Source: Aerococcus sanguinicola (lineage in GTDB: Bacteria > Bacillota > Bacilli > Lactobacillales > Aerococcaceae). Taken from it: a stretch of DNA of 64,000 nt. The stretch is from positions 1,674,001 through 1,738,000 of the forward strand of contig NZ_CP014160.1 of NCBI RefSeq assembly GCF_001543145.1, in the 5' to 3' direction. Positions within the stretch are counted from its first letter, which is position 1, and every line of letters begins with the position of its first letter. The position numbers were made by a program, and so were the translations under genes. Positions 1 to 8,300 of the stretch are shown piece by piece. A model generated the notes under the pieces. It saw only the letters and a list, made by a program, of their open reading frames with translations. It was not told where the DNA came from and ran no database searches.

Positions 1-115
1 TTGGGAACATGCTTACTATCTCAAATACCGCAATGTACGTGCTGACTATATCGATGCATTCTGGCATCTTGTGAATTGGGACTACGTTAACGAATTATAT
101 GCAGCTGCTAAATAG
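1..115 (+). CDS. sodA: Superoxide dismutase (Mn/Fe), C-terminal fragment
   Basis: The window opens inside this gene, so only the last 37 codons are visible, read in frame from base 2. They encode [20 protein letters not shown] and then an [14 protein letters not shown] tail. WEHAYY is part of the family signature DxWEHAYY, whose Asp and His bind the active-site metal; the Asp codon is cut by the window edge. The enzyme dismutates superoxide in the cytoplasm. The fragment cannot show whether Mn or Fe is preferred. A hairpin with a T-run follows. In Bacillus, sodA also lies near the pbpA/rpmG block that follows here, which supports the call. Confidence 0.93.
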   Translation, partial: WEHAYYLKYRNVRADYIDAFWHLVNWDYVNELYAAAK

Positions 116-129
116 TTCATTCTTTATTG

Positions 130-161
130 AGAAGCTAGGTTTGACCCTGGCTTCTTTTTTT
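130..161 (+). terminator. Rho-independent terminator of sodA
   Basis: Arms AGAAGCTAGG (130-139) and CCTGGCTTCT (146-155) pair with one G-T wobble and are followed directly by a run of T. Confidence 0.85.
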
Positions 162-215
162 GACCCTTTTGTAAGAGAATTTAGTCAGGTATAATCAATG
201 CAAGGGAGGGATTAG

Positions 216-821
216 ATGTCAAAATGGATGAAATGGGCCAAGGAGCTCCAGGCTCTAGGCCAGGCAGGATGTTATTATACCGAGAATGATTTTGACTTGG
301 AACGATTCGAAAGGATCCGAGCCATTTCACAGGAGATGTTTGACCAGCTGACGGATGCCTCAGCAGATGAGATTGCCATGGTTTTTAGCGAGGAGGAGGG
401 CTATCAGACGCCTAAGATTGACACCCGGGCGGTTATCTGGCAAGACGATGAAATTCTCTTGGTTAAGGAAAGAAACCAGCAATGGGCCCTGCCCGGGGGT
501 TGGATGGATATTACAGAAACCTTGGCTTCAAATTGCGAGAAAGAAGCCTGGGAGGAAGCGGGAGCCAAGGTCCATGCTGACCGCCTGCTCTTTCTTGAAA
601 CTAGTCATGCTAATGATACCTTCTTTACGGTGGTGAAGGTATTCGTCGAGTGCCAGTTGGAGAGCGTGGATTTTCAGGCCAATAATGAAACCTCTGCTTG
701 TGCCTTCTTTGCTTTGGATGATTTGCCAGATCTATCAGTCTACCGCACCTCTCCTGCTCATTTGGCTAAGTGCTATGAGGCTAAAGAGGCAGGCCAGGAC
801 TGGCAGGTTGCATTTGACTAG
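216..821 (+). CDS. Nudix hydrolase with N-terminal Nudix-associated domain
   Basis: This 201-residue protein has a Nudix box at residues 95-117: G95, five residues, E101, seven residues, then KEAWEEAGA. The two catalytic-helix glutamates E113 and E114 are present, while the usual Arg of the REUxEE core is Lys109. Residues 1-60 form a charged helical segment like the NUDIX_N_2 domain that precedes the Nudix fold in many Firmicutes proteins. Such enzymes cleave nucleoside diphosphates linked to another group, for example ADP-ribose or CDP-choline; the substrate cannot be read from the sequence. The start follows AAGGGAGGG at a normal distance. It appears to be a single-gene unit between two terminators. 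Confidence 0.85.
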   Translation: MSKWMKWAKELQALGQAGCYYTENDFDLERFERIRAISQEMFDQLTDASADEIAMVFSEEEGYQTPKIDTRAVIWQDDEILLVKERNQQWALPGGWMDITETLASNCEKEAWEEAGAKVHADRLLFLETSHANDTFFTVVKVFVECQLESVDFQANNETSACAFFALDDLPDLSVYRTSPAHLAKCYEAKEAGQDWQVAFD

Positions 822-858
822 CTTAGCAAGTTTCCTTTTTCTTTAATTGATAGACAGG

Positions 859-906
859 AAAAGTCGCCTCGATTCTCTTAAGTTTTAGAGAAGGGGGCGA
901 CTTTTT
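859..906. terminator. Bidirectional terminator between convergent genes
   Basis: AAAAGTCGCC (859-868) pairs with GGCGACTTTT (896-905). A/T tracts on both sides suit both the Nudix gene (+) and the yfhO-like gene (-), which converge here. Confidence 0.85.
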
Positions 907-913
907 GTCGTTT

Positions 914-3592
914 TTATTTTTTCTTGTCTCTGCGGTAGAGGGGGATGAGGAAGCCTGCTGTTGTTGCAGAGACGACCAGGCCGGTAGTTAGGGCGCTAGG
1001 CCAGAAAGATAAGCTAATCTGGTGCTTACCCGCCTTGCCAAGGGGGATGGCTGTGAATCCGCCGTCTAGGACAGGCTGGCTAGCGACTTTCTTGCCGTCG
1101 ACGGTGAAGGTCCAGTTCTGGTTATAAGGAAGGGTGAAGACCAGCCAATCTTGGTCTTCCTGGCTTTCGACCTGTCCCTGGATTTGGCGGTTGCTGAAGC
1201 GGTCTATCTTGAGGCCGGAAGCCTGGAGTCGACTGGCACTTTGACTGACCAGGTCTGGGTTGAGACGGTAGAGGTTGACATTGTTTAAGTCCAGGTCATC
1301 CGCTAGCAGTTTGATGGAGAAACGGTGGCTCTGACCGGCTTCATTGGCTGCTAGGTTATAGACTTGGACACTATTGAAGCTTTTCTCATAGGCCAGGGGC
1401 TCGCCATCCAGGTAGAAGACTAGGTCATCTTCGCTCAGATGGCCAGGTACCGTCAAGTAATAGGAGTCATTGGAATTAAGCTGGATATCGAAATGAATCC
1501 AGGCATCGCCCTTATCTGAAGTTTTTCGGTAGTGAGTATTGATCTGTTTGGGATCTGCACTCTCTACCTTATCTAATTCCAGACCAGCAAAAGAGGCCAC
1601 TTGGAAATACTGGTAGTAGTCCTTAACGGCTTGGCGGTTGGCAACTTGCAGGAGCTGGTCCTGGAGCAAAATGGGATAGGCATTGTGGAGCTTAAGGTCT
1701 AAGATCTCCCTAGGTAGACTATAAGCTAAGGGGAGGGCACTATCGTTTTCGTAAGCCATTAAATAAGGGTCAGATTGGACTAAAGGATAGCGTTTAATAT
1801 CGGGCCGATGACTAGCTGCTTGGAGATGGAGCTGGTTACTGCTTTGGTCTGTCGTCTGAGATTTACTTTCGACCAAGTAACGGACACCAAAGAAGGCATC
1901 GGTAATCAGAGTTCCGTTATTATAGGACACAAAACCTTCACTGGTTGGCAGGCCCAGATAGCGGAAGAGCTCAGTGGTTGACTTTTCGATGGTGGAGTTG
2001 AAATGGCTGAGGCCGTAGTAGTTGAGCTGCATGGGATCATTCTTGGTGCGCTGGAAGAGCTTGCTGATGCGGTAGAAGTCCTTACTAGCAGGATTGAGCT
2101 CTTCAATGAAGTCTTCGGTCAGTTGGTTGTAGTCCGCGACTTCAGAATGACTGAGATAAGAGATAGCTGACAAACTCAGACAAGTATTAGCGGAAAGTTC
2201 CACAACCGTGAGCAAATAAATGAGAAAAGTTGACCAAATAGGACGGCGGTCGATAAAGAATAGCATCAGGCTACAGAGAATAAAGATCACAAAGCTGGCC
2301 AGGATATAGGGCCCCTGCAGGTAGTCGAAACGCTCGCCTTGGCTGAGGACATAGACCGTGGACGCGGTGAAAAGCCCCAAGAGGATAAGGGCTGTCTTGA
2401 GCCGGAAGGTCCGTAAGTGTCGGTAGCCCCGGTAGGCCAGGAAGAGGCAAAAGAAGCTGAAGACAAAGCTAAAGCGGTAGGGGTACCAGATAGGGGGTTG
2501 GAAGCCATGCCAAATGATATTGAGGGCTTTGACATTCATCGATAGGATGAGCAGGAGGAGGACTAGGCCAGCCCCCCATTTTTCTTGGCTGGGAATCTTC
2601 TTTTGGCCGAAGTAGAGGGCGAGGGCAATTAGGCCCAGGCTACCGATATAGACATTGGGCAGGCCCTCAGGCATTTGGTCGAAGTTAAAGGGGGCCAGGT
2701 AAAATTTGCTCAAAAGATCCTGGATTGGATAGGCTAGTTCCCATTCCCAGTTGACCTCACTCGCATAGGTGCCCTTGCTTAGACTGAGTGCCTGGTAAGT
2801 CGGCAGGAGGACCAGGGCAGCTAGGCCAGCTGCGGCTAGGGAAGTCCAAGTAAAGCGCCAGACTTCTTGCAAGCTGGCCTGCCACTTGGGCCAGTAAAAG
2901 TCGCGGATGAGGGCATAGACCATGTATAGGACCAGGAAGAGGCAGACCATGAAGCCCATGTAATAGTTAGCGATGAGGATATAGGCCAGGCTCAGAATAT
3001 AGACGGGCCATGACCCTTTCTTTAGGAGTTTCTCCAAGCCGTAGACGACTAAGGGGAGGAAGGCATAGGCGTCTAACCACATGACATTTAGCTGGTTAGC
3101 GGAGACATAGCCAATCAGGGCGTAAGCAAAGGCAAAGCTAAGCGACCGCCAGGAAATATCGCCATAGTGCTTAGCCAGGAGGTATTGGAAGCTGGCCCCA
3201 GCCGTTCCAATTTTAGCTGCAATGATTAGGGCGACAGCCAGGGTCATCCAAGACTTGGGAAAGAGGAGCAAGATAAGTAGGTAGGGGCTCATTAAATAAT
3301 AAGACCAGGTTCCCAGCATTTCTCCTCCTAGGGCTTTTTGAAAGCTGTAGAGGGCTTGGTCCCATTGCCCTAGGAGAACATTGCGGTAATAGGCATAGAA
3401 GTCGATATATTGCTGGCCCAAATCAACGGTGTAGAGGCTTCCATCACCGAAAGGAAAAAGACCTATGCCAAAGAAATAAAAGACCATAAGGATGACAAAA
3501 GGTAAGCCAAAGCTGGCCACTAGGGACCAGGCTAGGGGATGATGGTGGATTTTTTCTTTTAGGGTCTGGTAATAGCGGCTGATCAGCTTCAT
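914..3592 (-). CDS. YfhO-family multi-spanning membrane protein
   Basis: This 892-residue protein has about a dozen hydrophobic segments in its first ~480 residues, a long hydrophilic extracytoplasmic region (about 490-860), and a final membrane segment before RRDKKK. The N-terminal loop with GDGSLYTVDLGQQY and the overall layout match the YfhO family (PF09586), GT-C-like proteins. Family members in Bacillus and Listeria have been linked to glycosylation of lipoteichoic or wall teichoic acids using a lipid-linked sugar. The precise substrate here is not known. The start ATG follows AAGGAGGT by five bases. It is transcribed alone, against its neighbours. The ~160 bp upstream is shared with the divergent PBP gene. 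Confidence 0.85.
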   Translation of the reverse strand: MKLISRYYQTLKEKIHHHPLAWSLVASFGLPFVILMVFYFFGIGLFPFGDGSLYTVDLGQQYIDFYAYYRNVLLGQWDQALYSFQKALGGEMLGTWSYYLMSPYLLILLLFPKSWMTLAVALIIAAKIGTAGASFQYLLAKHYGDISWRSLSFAFAYALIGYVSANQLNVMWLDAYAFLPLVVYGLEKLLKKGSWPVYILSLAYILIANYYMGFMVCLFLVLYMVYALIRDFYWPKWQASLQEVWRFTWTSLAAAGLAALVLLPTYQALSLSKGTYASEVNWEWELAYPIQDLLSKFYLAPFNFDQMPEGLPNVYIGSLGLIALALYFGQKKIPSQEKWGAGLVLLLLILSMNVKALNIIWHGFQPPIWYPYRFSFVFSFFCLFLAYRGYRHLRTFRLKTALILLGLFTASTVYVLSQGERFDYLQGPYILASFVIFILCSLMLFFIDRRPIWSTFLIYLLTVVELSANTCLSLSAISYLSHSEVADYNQLTEDFIEELNPASKDFYRISKLFQRTKNDPMQLNYYGLSHFNSTIEKSTTELFRYLGLPTSEGFVSYNNGTLITDAFFGVRYLVESKSQTTDQSSNQLHLQAASHRPDIKRYPLVQSDPYLMAYENDSALPLAYSLPREILDLKLHNAYPILLQDQLLQVANRQAVKDYYQYFQVASFAGLELDKVESADPKQINTHYRKTSDKGDAWIHFDIQLNSNDSYYLTVPGHLSEDDLVFYLDGEPLAYEKSFNSVQVYNLAANEAGQSHRFSIKLLADDLDLNNVNLYRLNPDLVSQSASRLQASGLKIDRFSNRQIQGQVESQEDQDWLVFTLPYNQNWTFTVDGKKVASQPVLDGGFTAIPLGKAGKHQISLSFWPSALTTGLVVSATTAGFLIPLYRRDKKK

Positions 3593-3699
3593 AGGGACCT
3601 CCTTCTTAGAATCACGTCTTCAACTAATCTTAATATAAGCAGGGCGAATAGCCAAGTCCTTTTATCCTTTAAGCTTAAGATAAAAATGGGCCCTGCGGC

Positions 3700-3728
3700 T
3701 TTCATTCAAACGGTCCATTTGCTATAAT
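3700..3728 (+). promoter_or_regulatory. Putative promoter of the PBP gene
   Basis: A perfect -10 TATAAT (3723-3728) lies 17 bases after a weak -35 TTTCAT (3700-3705). The predicted transcript start is only ~10 bases upstream of the Shine-Dalgarno sequence, so the leader would be short. Confidence 0.5.
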
Positions 3729-3752
3729 AAATGTCTGAAAGAAGGTGAAGAA

Positions 3753-5840
3753 TTGGACAAGCAGCAAGTTAAGCGCAAAGAAACGCACTGGGATCGTTAT
3801 TTAAATCGCTTAAATATTCTTTTGGTCCTAGTTTTTGCTGGATTTGCCCTCTTGATCTTCCGTTTGGGTTATTTGCAGTTAGTCAATGGTCAGACCTTCG
3901 AAGAATTGGTCCATTTAACGGAGACAAATGTAGCTAAAGAGGGTGTGCCTCGTGGTTATATTGTCGACCGAGATGGCCATAAATTAGTTGATAATGAAGG
4001 CTTACAGGCAATCGGCTACACACGGGGCAAGAATACCAGTGGGGAAGATATGGCTAAGACGGCACGTAAGTTAGCCGACTTCATTGAAATGGATACCGAA
4101 GCCTTAACCGAACGTGACCTGAAAGACTATTGGGCAGCAAGTCATGAAGATGAACTTAATGACCGCTTATCCAGCGAGGAGAAACGTTTGAAGGGCGGCC
4201 AACTCTATGATGCCCAGCTCAACCGTATCCAGTCAGAAGACTTGGGCAAGTTATCTGACCAAGATAAGGAAGCTGCCGCGATCTATAAGCAGATGAATAG
4301 CGCCTACGCCTTCAGCACGACCCTGATTAAGCATGAGAACGTGACTAATGAAGAAGTGGCCCGGGTCAGCGAGCACAGTGCCGACCTGCCTGGGGTGACA
4401 ACAACCATTGATTGGAAACGGGTCTACCCTGAAAAAGACCTCCTGCGCAGTGTCCTAGGCTCTGTTACGACCGAGAAAGAGGGGCTGCCAAGTCACCGGG
4501 CTAACCGCTACCTGGCCAAGGGCTATGCCCGTAATGACCGGGTCGGCCAATCCTATCTTGAAGAAATGTATGAGGCAGATCTGAGAGGGGCCAAGGCCAA
4601 GTATGAGACCGAAGTTAACCAGAATGGCGAACTCGTCCAAAACCGGCAAAAATACTCTGGCGATATCGGAAACACCCTCCGCCTAACCATCGATACCAAC
4701 CTGCAGAAGCAAGTCGAAGCCATCGCCGAAGACTACTTAGAAAATAAGTCTACTGGCGAAAATAATCAGATTTATGTGGTCGCAACAGATCCACGCAATG
4801 GCGAGGTGCTGGCCCTGGGCGGCAAGCGCCGGGGTGAAGATGGTAAGCTCTACGATGATGCCTTAGGAACAATCAACGCTTCCTTTGAAATGGGATCAAC
4901 CGTGAAGGGAGCAACCATTGCGGCCGGCTACTACTATGATGTCCTTGAACCAGGGGGAGACAATACTTTTGTCGACCAGGCCTTGAATTTCTCAGGAACG
5001 CCAATCAAAGCGTCTTGGTGGTATGCTTTTGATCCAAGCCGCCGGGTAGTTTTGGATGACCGCAAGGCCCTAGCTATCTCCTCTAACGTTTACATGATTC
5101 GGGTGGCTATGGCGATTGGTGGCATGCCGGAATACACAGACGGGATGTCTCTGGTTGACCTCGATCCTAATTTAGGGAACAAATTGCGTCATGTTTATGC
5201 TCAATTTGGCCTAGGAGTTGAGACCGGTATTGATCTTCAGAATGAATCCACCGGTCTGAATGGTGGAGAGTCTGCTCCAGGGAACTACTTGGACATGTCA
5301 TTCGGTCAGTTTGATACCTATACCCCCATGCAGCTCAACCAGTATGTGGCAACCATTGCCAACGGGGGCAAACGCTATGCTCCGCACTTAATGAAGTCGA
5401 TTGAAAAGACGGATACCAGCCAAAAAGCTAAAGAAAACTTTAACCAGTTGATCTACAGGAGCCAACCCCGTCTTCTCAATGAAGTCCAGATCGAACCCGC
5501 CGCCATCCAAGCCATCCAAGAAGGCTTCCGGGCGGTTGTCGCAGATCCAGATGGCTTGAGTAATGATCTCTTTGGGAGCTTCCCAGTGTCTGTCGCCGCT
5601 AAGACCGGGACGGCAGAAACCAATGAACGCGGCATCGTCAATTCGACCTTTGTGGCCTATGCTCCCTATGACAATCCGCGCATTGCCATTTCGATTGTTA
5701 TCCCTGCCAAGTCTTCATCGGCTGCGGATGTCGACGCTCAAAGTGTAGGCTATGATGTTTTATCTGCTTACTTTGGTCACAATACGAAACAAAATGAAGC
5801 AGACCAGAGTCAAGAAGCCAGCCAAGGATCAGACAACTAG
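3753..5840 (+). CDS. pbpA: Class B penicillin-binding protein (transpeptidase), elongation type
   Basis: This 695-residue bitopic membrane protein cross-links peptidoglycan outside the cell. It has a short cytoplasmic N-terminus, one membrane segment (about 21-40), a PBP dimerisation domain starting with RGYIVDRDG, and a transpeptidase domain. The penicillin-binding motifs are S382-T-V-K385, S443-S-N445 and K617-T-G619. No PASTA domains follow, unlike division PBPs of the PBP2x type, which favours an elongation role (PBP2b/PbpA type). The sodA-pbpA-rpmG order agrees with Bacillus synteny. The start is TTG at 3753, after AAGGTG. The C-terminus is a Gln/Ser/Asp-rich tail of about 20 residues. 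The symbol follows synteny and is less certain than the family. Confidence 0.88.
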   Translation: MDKQQVKRKETHWDRYLNRLNILLVLVFAGFALLIFRLGYLQLVNGQTFEELVHLTETNVAKEGVPRGYIVDRDGHKLVDNEGLQAIGYTRGKNTSGEDMAKTARKLADFIEMDTEALTERDLKDYWAASHEDELNDRLSSEEKRLKGGQLYDAQLNRIQSEDLGKLSDQDKEAAAIYKQMNSAYAFSTTLIKHENVTNEEVARVSEHSADLPGVTTTIDWKRVYPEKDLLRSVLGSVTTEKEGLPSHRANRYLAKGYARNDRVGQSYLEEMYEADLRGAKAKYETEVNQNGELVQNRQKYSGDIGNTLRLTIDTNLQKQVEAIAEDYLENKSTGENNQIYVVATDPRNGEVLALGGKRRGEDGKLYDDALGTINASFEMGSTVKGATIAAGYYYDVLEPGGDNTFVDQALNFSGTPIKASWWYAFDPSRRVVLDDRKALAISSNVYMIRVAMAIGGMPEYTDGMSLVDLDPNLGNKLRHVYAQFGLGVETGIDLQNESTGLNGGESAPGNYLDMSFGQFDTYTPMQLNQYVATIANGGKRYAPHLMKSIEKTDTSQKAKENFNQLIYRSQPRLLNEVQIEPAAIQAIQEGFRAVVADPDGLSNDLFGSFPVSVAAKTGTAETNERGIVNSTFVAYAPYDNPRIAISIVIPAKSSSAADVDAQSVGYDVLSAYFGHNTKQNEADQSQEASQGSDN

Positions 5841-5850
5841 AAAAATCATT

Positions 5851-5879
5851 TTGCAAAGTCTTAAATCATATGCTAAAAT
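5851..5879 (+). promoter_or_regulatory. Promoter of rpmG
   Basis: TTGCAA (5851-5856), a 17-base spacer, then TAAAAT (5874-5879) preceded by TGC, an extended -10. This is one of the better matches to a vegetative promoter in the window and fits a ribosomal protein gene. Confidence 0.75.
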
Positions 5880-5933
5880 ATTGTGGTATGCTAAAAAAGA
5901 GCAAATGAAATCAAATCAATGGGAGGTAGTCCA

Positions 5934-6089
5934 ATGCGCGTTAACATTCTTTTAGAAAATACTGAATGCAAGGGTGAACGTTTATACCTAACTGAAAAAA
6001 ACAAACGTAACAATCCTGATCGTTTAGAATTAAAGAAATATAGTCCAAAATTAAAACGTGTCTGCTTATTCCGCGAAGTTAAGAAATAA
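5934..6089 (+). CDS. rpmG: 50S ribosomal protein L33, zinc-free (C-) type
   Basis: This 51-residue protein begins [20 protein letters not shown] and contains [16 protein letters not shown], clearly L33. Zinc-binding L33 proteins carry two CxxC pairs. Here only two isolated cysteines remain (C12 and C44), and the second pair is replaced by YSPKLK. It is therefore a C- form, which in Bacillus and relatives replaces the zinc form when zinc is scarce; that function is inference from the family. It has a strong SD (GGGAGG), its own extended -10 promoter and its own terminator, so it is probably a single-gene unit. Confidence 0.95.
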   Translation: MRVNILLENTECKGERLYLTEKNKRNNPDRLELKKYSPKLKRVCLFREVKK

Positions 6090-6135
6090 GTTTCAGACAA
6101 GTCATGCCGAGCTCTCCTCTGTGAGGAGCCGGTGC

Positions 6136-6165
6136 AAAGAGGGAGAGTGCTTTTCCCTCTTTTTA
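6136..6165 (+). terminator. Terminator of rpmG
   Basis: AAAGAGGGA (6136-6144) pairs perfectly with TCCCTCTTT (6154-6162), followed by T-rich sequence. Confidence 0.9.
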
Positions 6166-6166
6166 T

Positions 6167-6195
6167 TTTACCTTCACAAGAAGCTACTCTATAAT
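6167..6195 (+). promoter_or_regulatory. Promoter of the rhomboid-glcK operon
   Basis: TTTACC (6167-6172), 17-base spacer, perfect TATAAT (6190-6195). It lies directly after the rpmG terminator. Confidence 0.65.
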
Positions 6196-6229
6196 AAATC
6201 TATGGACCTTAAAGGGAAGGGAGGATGTT

Positions 6230-6892
6230 ATGAAGCAAAAGCAGCCCATTGTTACTTATAGCTTGCTAGCCATCCAAGTTATCGTTTGGTTATTAATGAC
6301 CTGGTTGGGAGGCAGTGAGCGAGCGGATATTTTAGTTTTATTTGGAGCCAAGGTGAATGCCTTGATTGCGGCGGGCCAGTATTGGCGGTTGCTGACCCCT
6401 ATCTTTATCCATATTGACTTTACCCACTTGCTCTTTAATTCGATTACCTTATATTACTTAGGTCCCATGGTCGAAAGAATCGTGGGCCATTGGCGGTTTT
6501 TGGCCATTTATTTACTTTCTGGCTTGATGGGAAACTTGATGAGCTACCAGTTCTCAGCTGCTATCTCAGCCGGGGCATCAACGGCCCTCTTCGGCCTCTT
6601 TGCCTTCTTTATTGTTAAAGCCTATATGCATCCCAATAATCCTTACTATGAAGCCCTAGGACGGACTTATAAGACACTTATTGCTATGAACATAGTTTTA
6701 AATCTTATGGCTTCTAATGTGGATATCGCAGGACACTTAGGTGGGGCTCTGGGAGGCTTGTTGAGTTCTTTTATCTTTGCTCAGAAGCAAAATGAAGTTA
6801 AAATCTGGCAAATCGTCTTAGCTCTCGCTGTATATGTGGCCATCGTTTATTTCATTCTTGCCAAGGCAGGCATTTACCAGCTATTATTTTAG
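6230..6892 (+). CDS. Rhomboid-family intramembrane serine protease (GluP-like)
   Basis: This 220-residue integral membrane protein has six to seven hydrophobic segments. The catalytic pair of rhomboids is visible: serine S117 in GAST (GxSx) and histidine H169 in AGHLGG, plus the HLLFN element (66-70) that stabilises the oxyanion. Rhomboids cut membrane-embedded substrates. In Bacillus the homologue YqgP/GluP sits next to glcK in the same order and has been tied to magnesium-transporter turnover. This protein lacks the extra N- and C-terminal domains of GluP. It is the first gene of a four-gene run (rhomboid, glk, rhodanese-like, mpg). The start follows AAGGGAGG. Confidence 0.9.
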   Translation: MKQKQPIVTYSLLAIQVIVWLLMTWLGGSERADILVLFGAKVNALIAAGQYWRLLTPIFIHIDFTHLLFNSITLYYLGPMVERIVGHWRFLAIYLLSGLMGNLMSYQFSAAISAGASTALFGLFAFFIVKAYMHPNNPYYEALGRTYKTLIAMNIVLNLMASNVDIAGHLGGALGGLLSSFIFAQKQNEVKIWQIVLALAVYVAIVYFILAKAGIYQLLF

Positions 6893-6923
6893 TATGTGTT
6901 GATTGAAAGAGGAGGACATTCAA

Positions 6924-7898
6924 ATGGCTGAATATATTGTAGGAATAGACTTAGGAGGCACTTCTGCTAAACTGGCTTTATTTGACCGCCAGCTTGATGA
7001 AGTGGGGCGCTGGCAAGTCGCGACAAATGCTAAAAATGGCGGGCAAGCCATTATCCCTGACTTAATTGCCTCGATCCAAGGCGAACTTAAAGAACGCAAG
7101 TTGACTTCGAGTGATTTGATTGGGATTGGCATGGGGACTCCTGGCAGCATTGACCGCCAAGCCGGTAGTGTACAAGGGGCCTTTAACCTGGGCTGGGCCA
7201 AAGCCCAAGACATCCGGGGGGCCTTCCAGGAGGCCTTTCCTGGGGTGAAAGTGGCCCTGGAAAATGATGCTAACGTGGCAGCCCTCGGAGAACATGCCAA
7301 AGGAGCTGGTAAAGACTACCGCCACCTCCTACTGGTCACCTTGGGCACGGGCATTGGTGGAGGCTTAATTGTTAACGACCAATTACTGGTAGGCGCGGGT
7401 AACGCCGGGGAAATCGGACACATCCAGGCCAATCCGGAAGGCTTTCTCTGCACCTGTGGCAATCGGGGTTGTATTGAAACCATTGCTTCAGCAACCGGCT
7501 TCCGTCAAACAGCCTTGGCCCGAGCCAAACAAGAGGAAAGCCCTGAAAGTTCCTTCAAGAGCTTTGTCCAAGCCCATCCTGACCGAATTGATACCGAGTT
7601 AATTTTTGAAAAAGCTAGGGCTAAGGATGTCTTTGCTCAGGCAGTTGTGGAAGAATGTCTCACTTATTTGGGCCGCTGCCTCAGCCAAATCGCTAACTGC
7701 GTCCATCCTCAATGTATTCTCTTAGGTGGCGGGGTGGCCCAAGCCGGAAATTATTTAATCCAGGGTCTGGAGCCGGCCTTTGAAGCTGGTCTCTACCCAG
7801 GGATTAAGGGAAGCGTTGAGATTAAGATTGCCAGCCTAGGCAATGATGCGGGAATGATTGGAGCAGCTTCCCTTGTCCAAAATGATCTAAAGGAGTAA
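6924..7898 (+). CDS. glcK: Glucokinase (ROK family)
   Basis: This 324-residue cytoplasmic kinase phosphorylates glucose with ATP to glucose 6-phosphate. It has the N-terminal phosphate-binding VGIDLGGTSAK, the catalytic region ENDANVAALGE, and the ROK zinc signature CTCGNRGCIE. ATG 6924 is preferred to an in-frame TTG at 6903 because AGAGGAGGA lies at the right distance from the ATG. It follows the rhomboid gene by 31 bases and precedes the rhodanese-like gene by 6. In Bacillus a small yqgQ gene lies between rhomboid and glcK; there is no room for it here. Confidence 0.94.
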   Translation: MAEYIVGIDLGGTSAKLALFDRQLDEVGRWQVATNAKNGGQAIIPDLIASIQGELKERKLTSSDLIGIGMGTPGSIDRQAGSVQGAFNLGWAKAQDIRGAFQEAFPGVKVALENDANVAALGEHAKGAGKDYRHLLLVTLGTGIGGGLIVNDQLLVGAGNAGEIGHIQANPEGFLCTCGNRGCIETIASATGFRQTALARAKQEESPESSFKSFVQAHPDRIDTELIFEKARAKDVFAQAVVEECLTYLGRCLSQIANCVHPQCILLGGGVAQAGNYLIQGLEPAFEAGLYPGIKGSVEIKIASLGNDAGMIGAASLVQNDLKE

Positions 7899-7904
7899 GA
7901 TACT

Positions 7905-8300
7905 ATGAGTCAAAATATTATTTTATGCATTTTATTAGCCATTATCCTAGGCTACGGGATCTACCTTGCCTACCAGTGGTGGCAGCGCAAACAGGTAGCA
8001 ACTACCCTATCCCAGGAAGATTTTGAAGCCGGTATGCGCCAGGCCCAAGTGGTGGATGTGCGGGAAGCCAATGAGTTCCGTTCGGCCCATATTACTGGCG
8101 CACGGAATGTCCCTTATTCCAGTCTCCAACAAGGGGTGCCAGGCTTCAACAAGAGCCAACCCATTTATCTTTATGATGATGGGGTAGCCTTAGCCGGACG
8201 AGCTGCCGCTAAGTTCTATAAGGCTGGTTTTACCGACCTCTATATCCTCCAAGGGGGCTTTAGAGAATGGGACGGGCGGACTAAACGCCGTGATGCATAG
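7905..8300 (+). CDS. Membrane-anchored rhodanese-like protein lacking the catalytic cysteine
   Basis: This 131-residue protein has an N-terminal membrane segment (about 4-24) followed by a rhodanese fold: VVDVREANEFRSAHITGARN (49-68) and LQGGFREWDG near the end. In active rhodaneses the loop after the central strand starts with Cys; here it reads YDDGVALAGR (90-99), with Asp where Cys is expected. The only cysteine (C8) is in the membrane anchor. Sulfur transfer by the usual mechanism is therefore unlikely. Similar YqhL/YtwF-type proteins occur beside glucokinase in other Lactobacillales. Its role is unknown. It sits in the glcK operon and its stop overlaps the next start by one base. Confidence 0.85.
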   Translation: MSQNIILCILLAIILGYGIYLAYQWWQRKQVATTLSQEDFEAGMRQAQVVDVREANEFRSAHITGARNVPYSSLQQGVPGFNKSQPIYLYDDGVALAGRAAAKFYKAGFTDLYILQGGFREWDGRTKRRDA

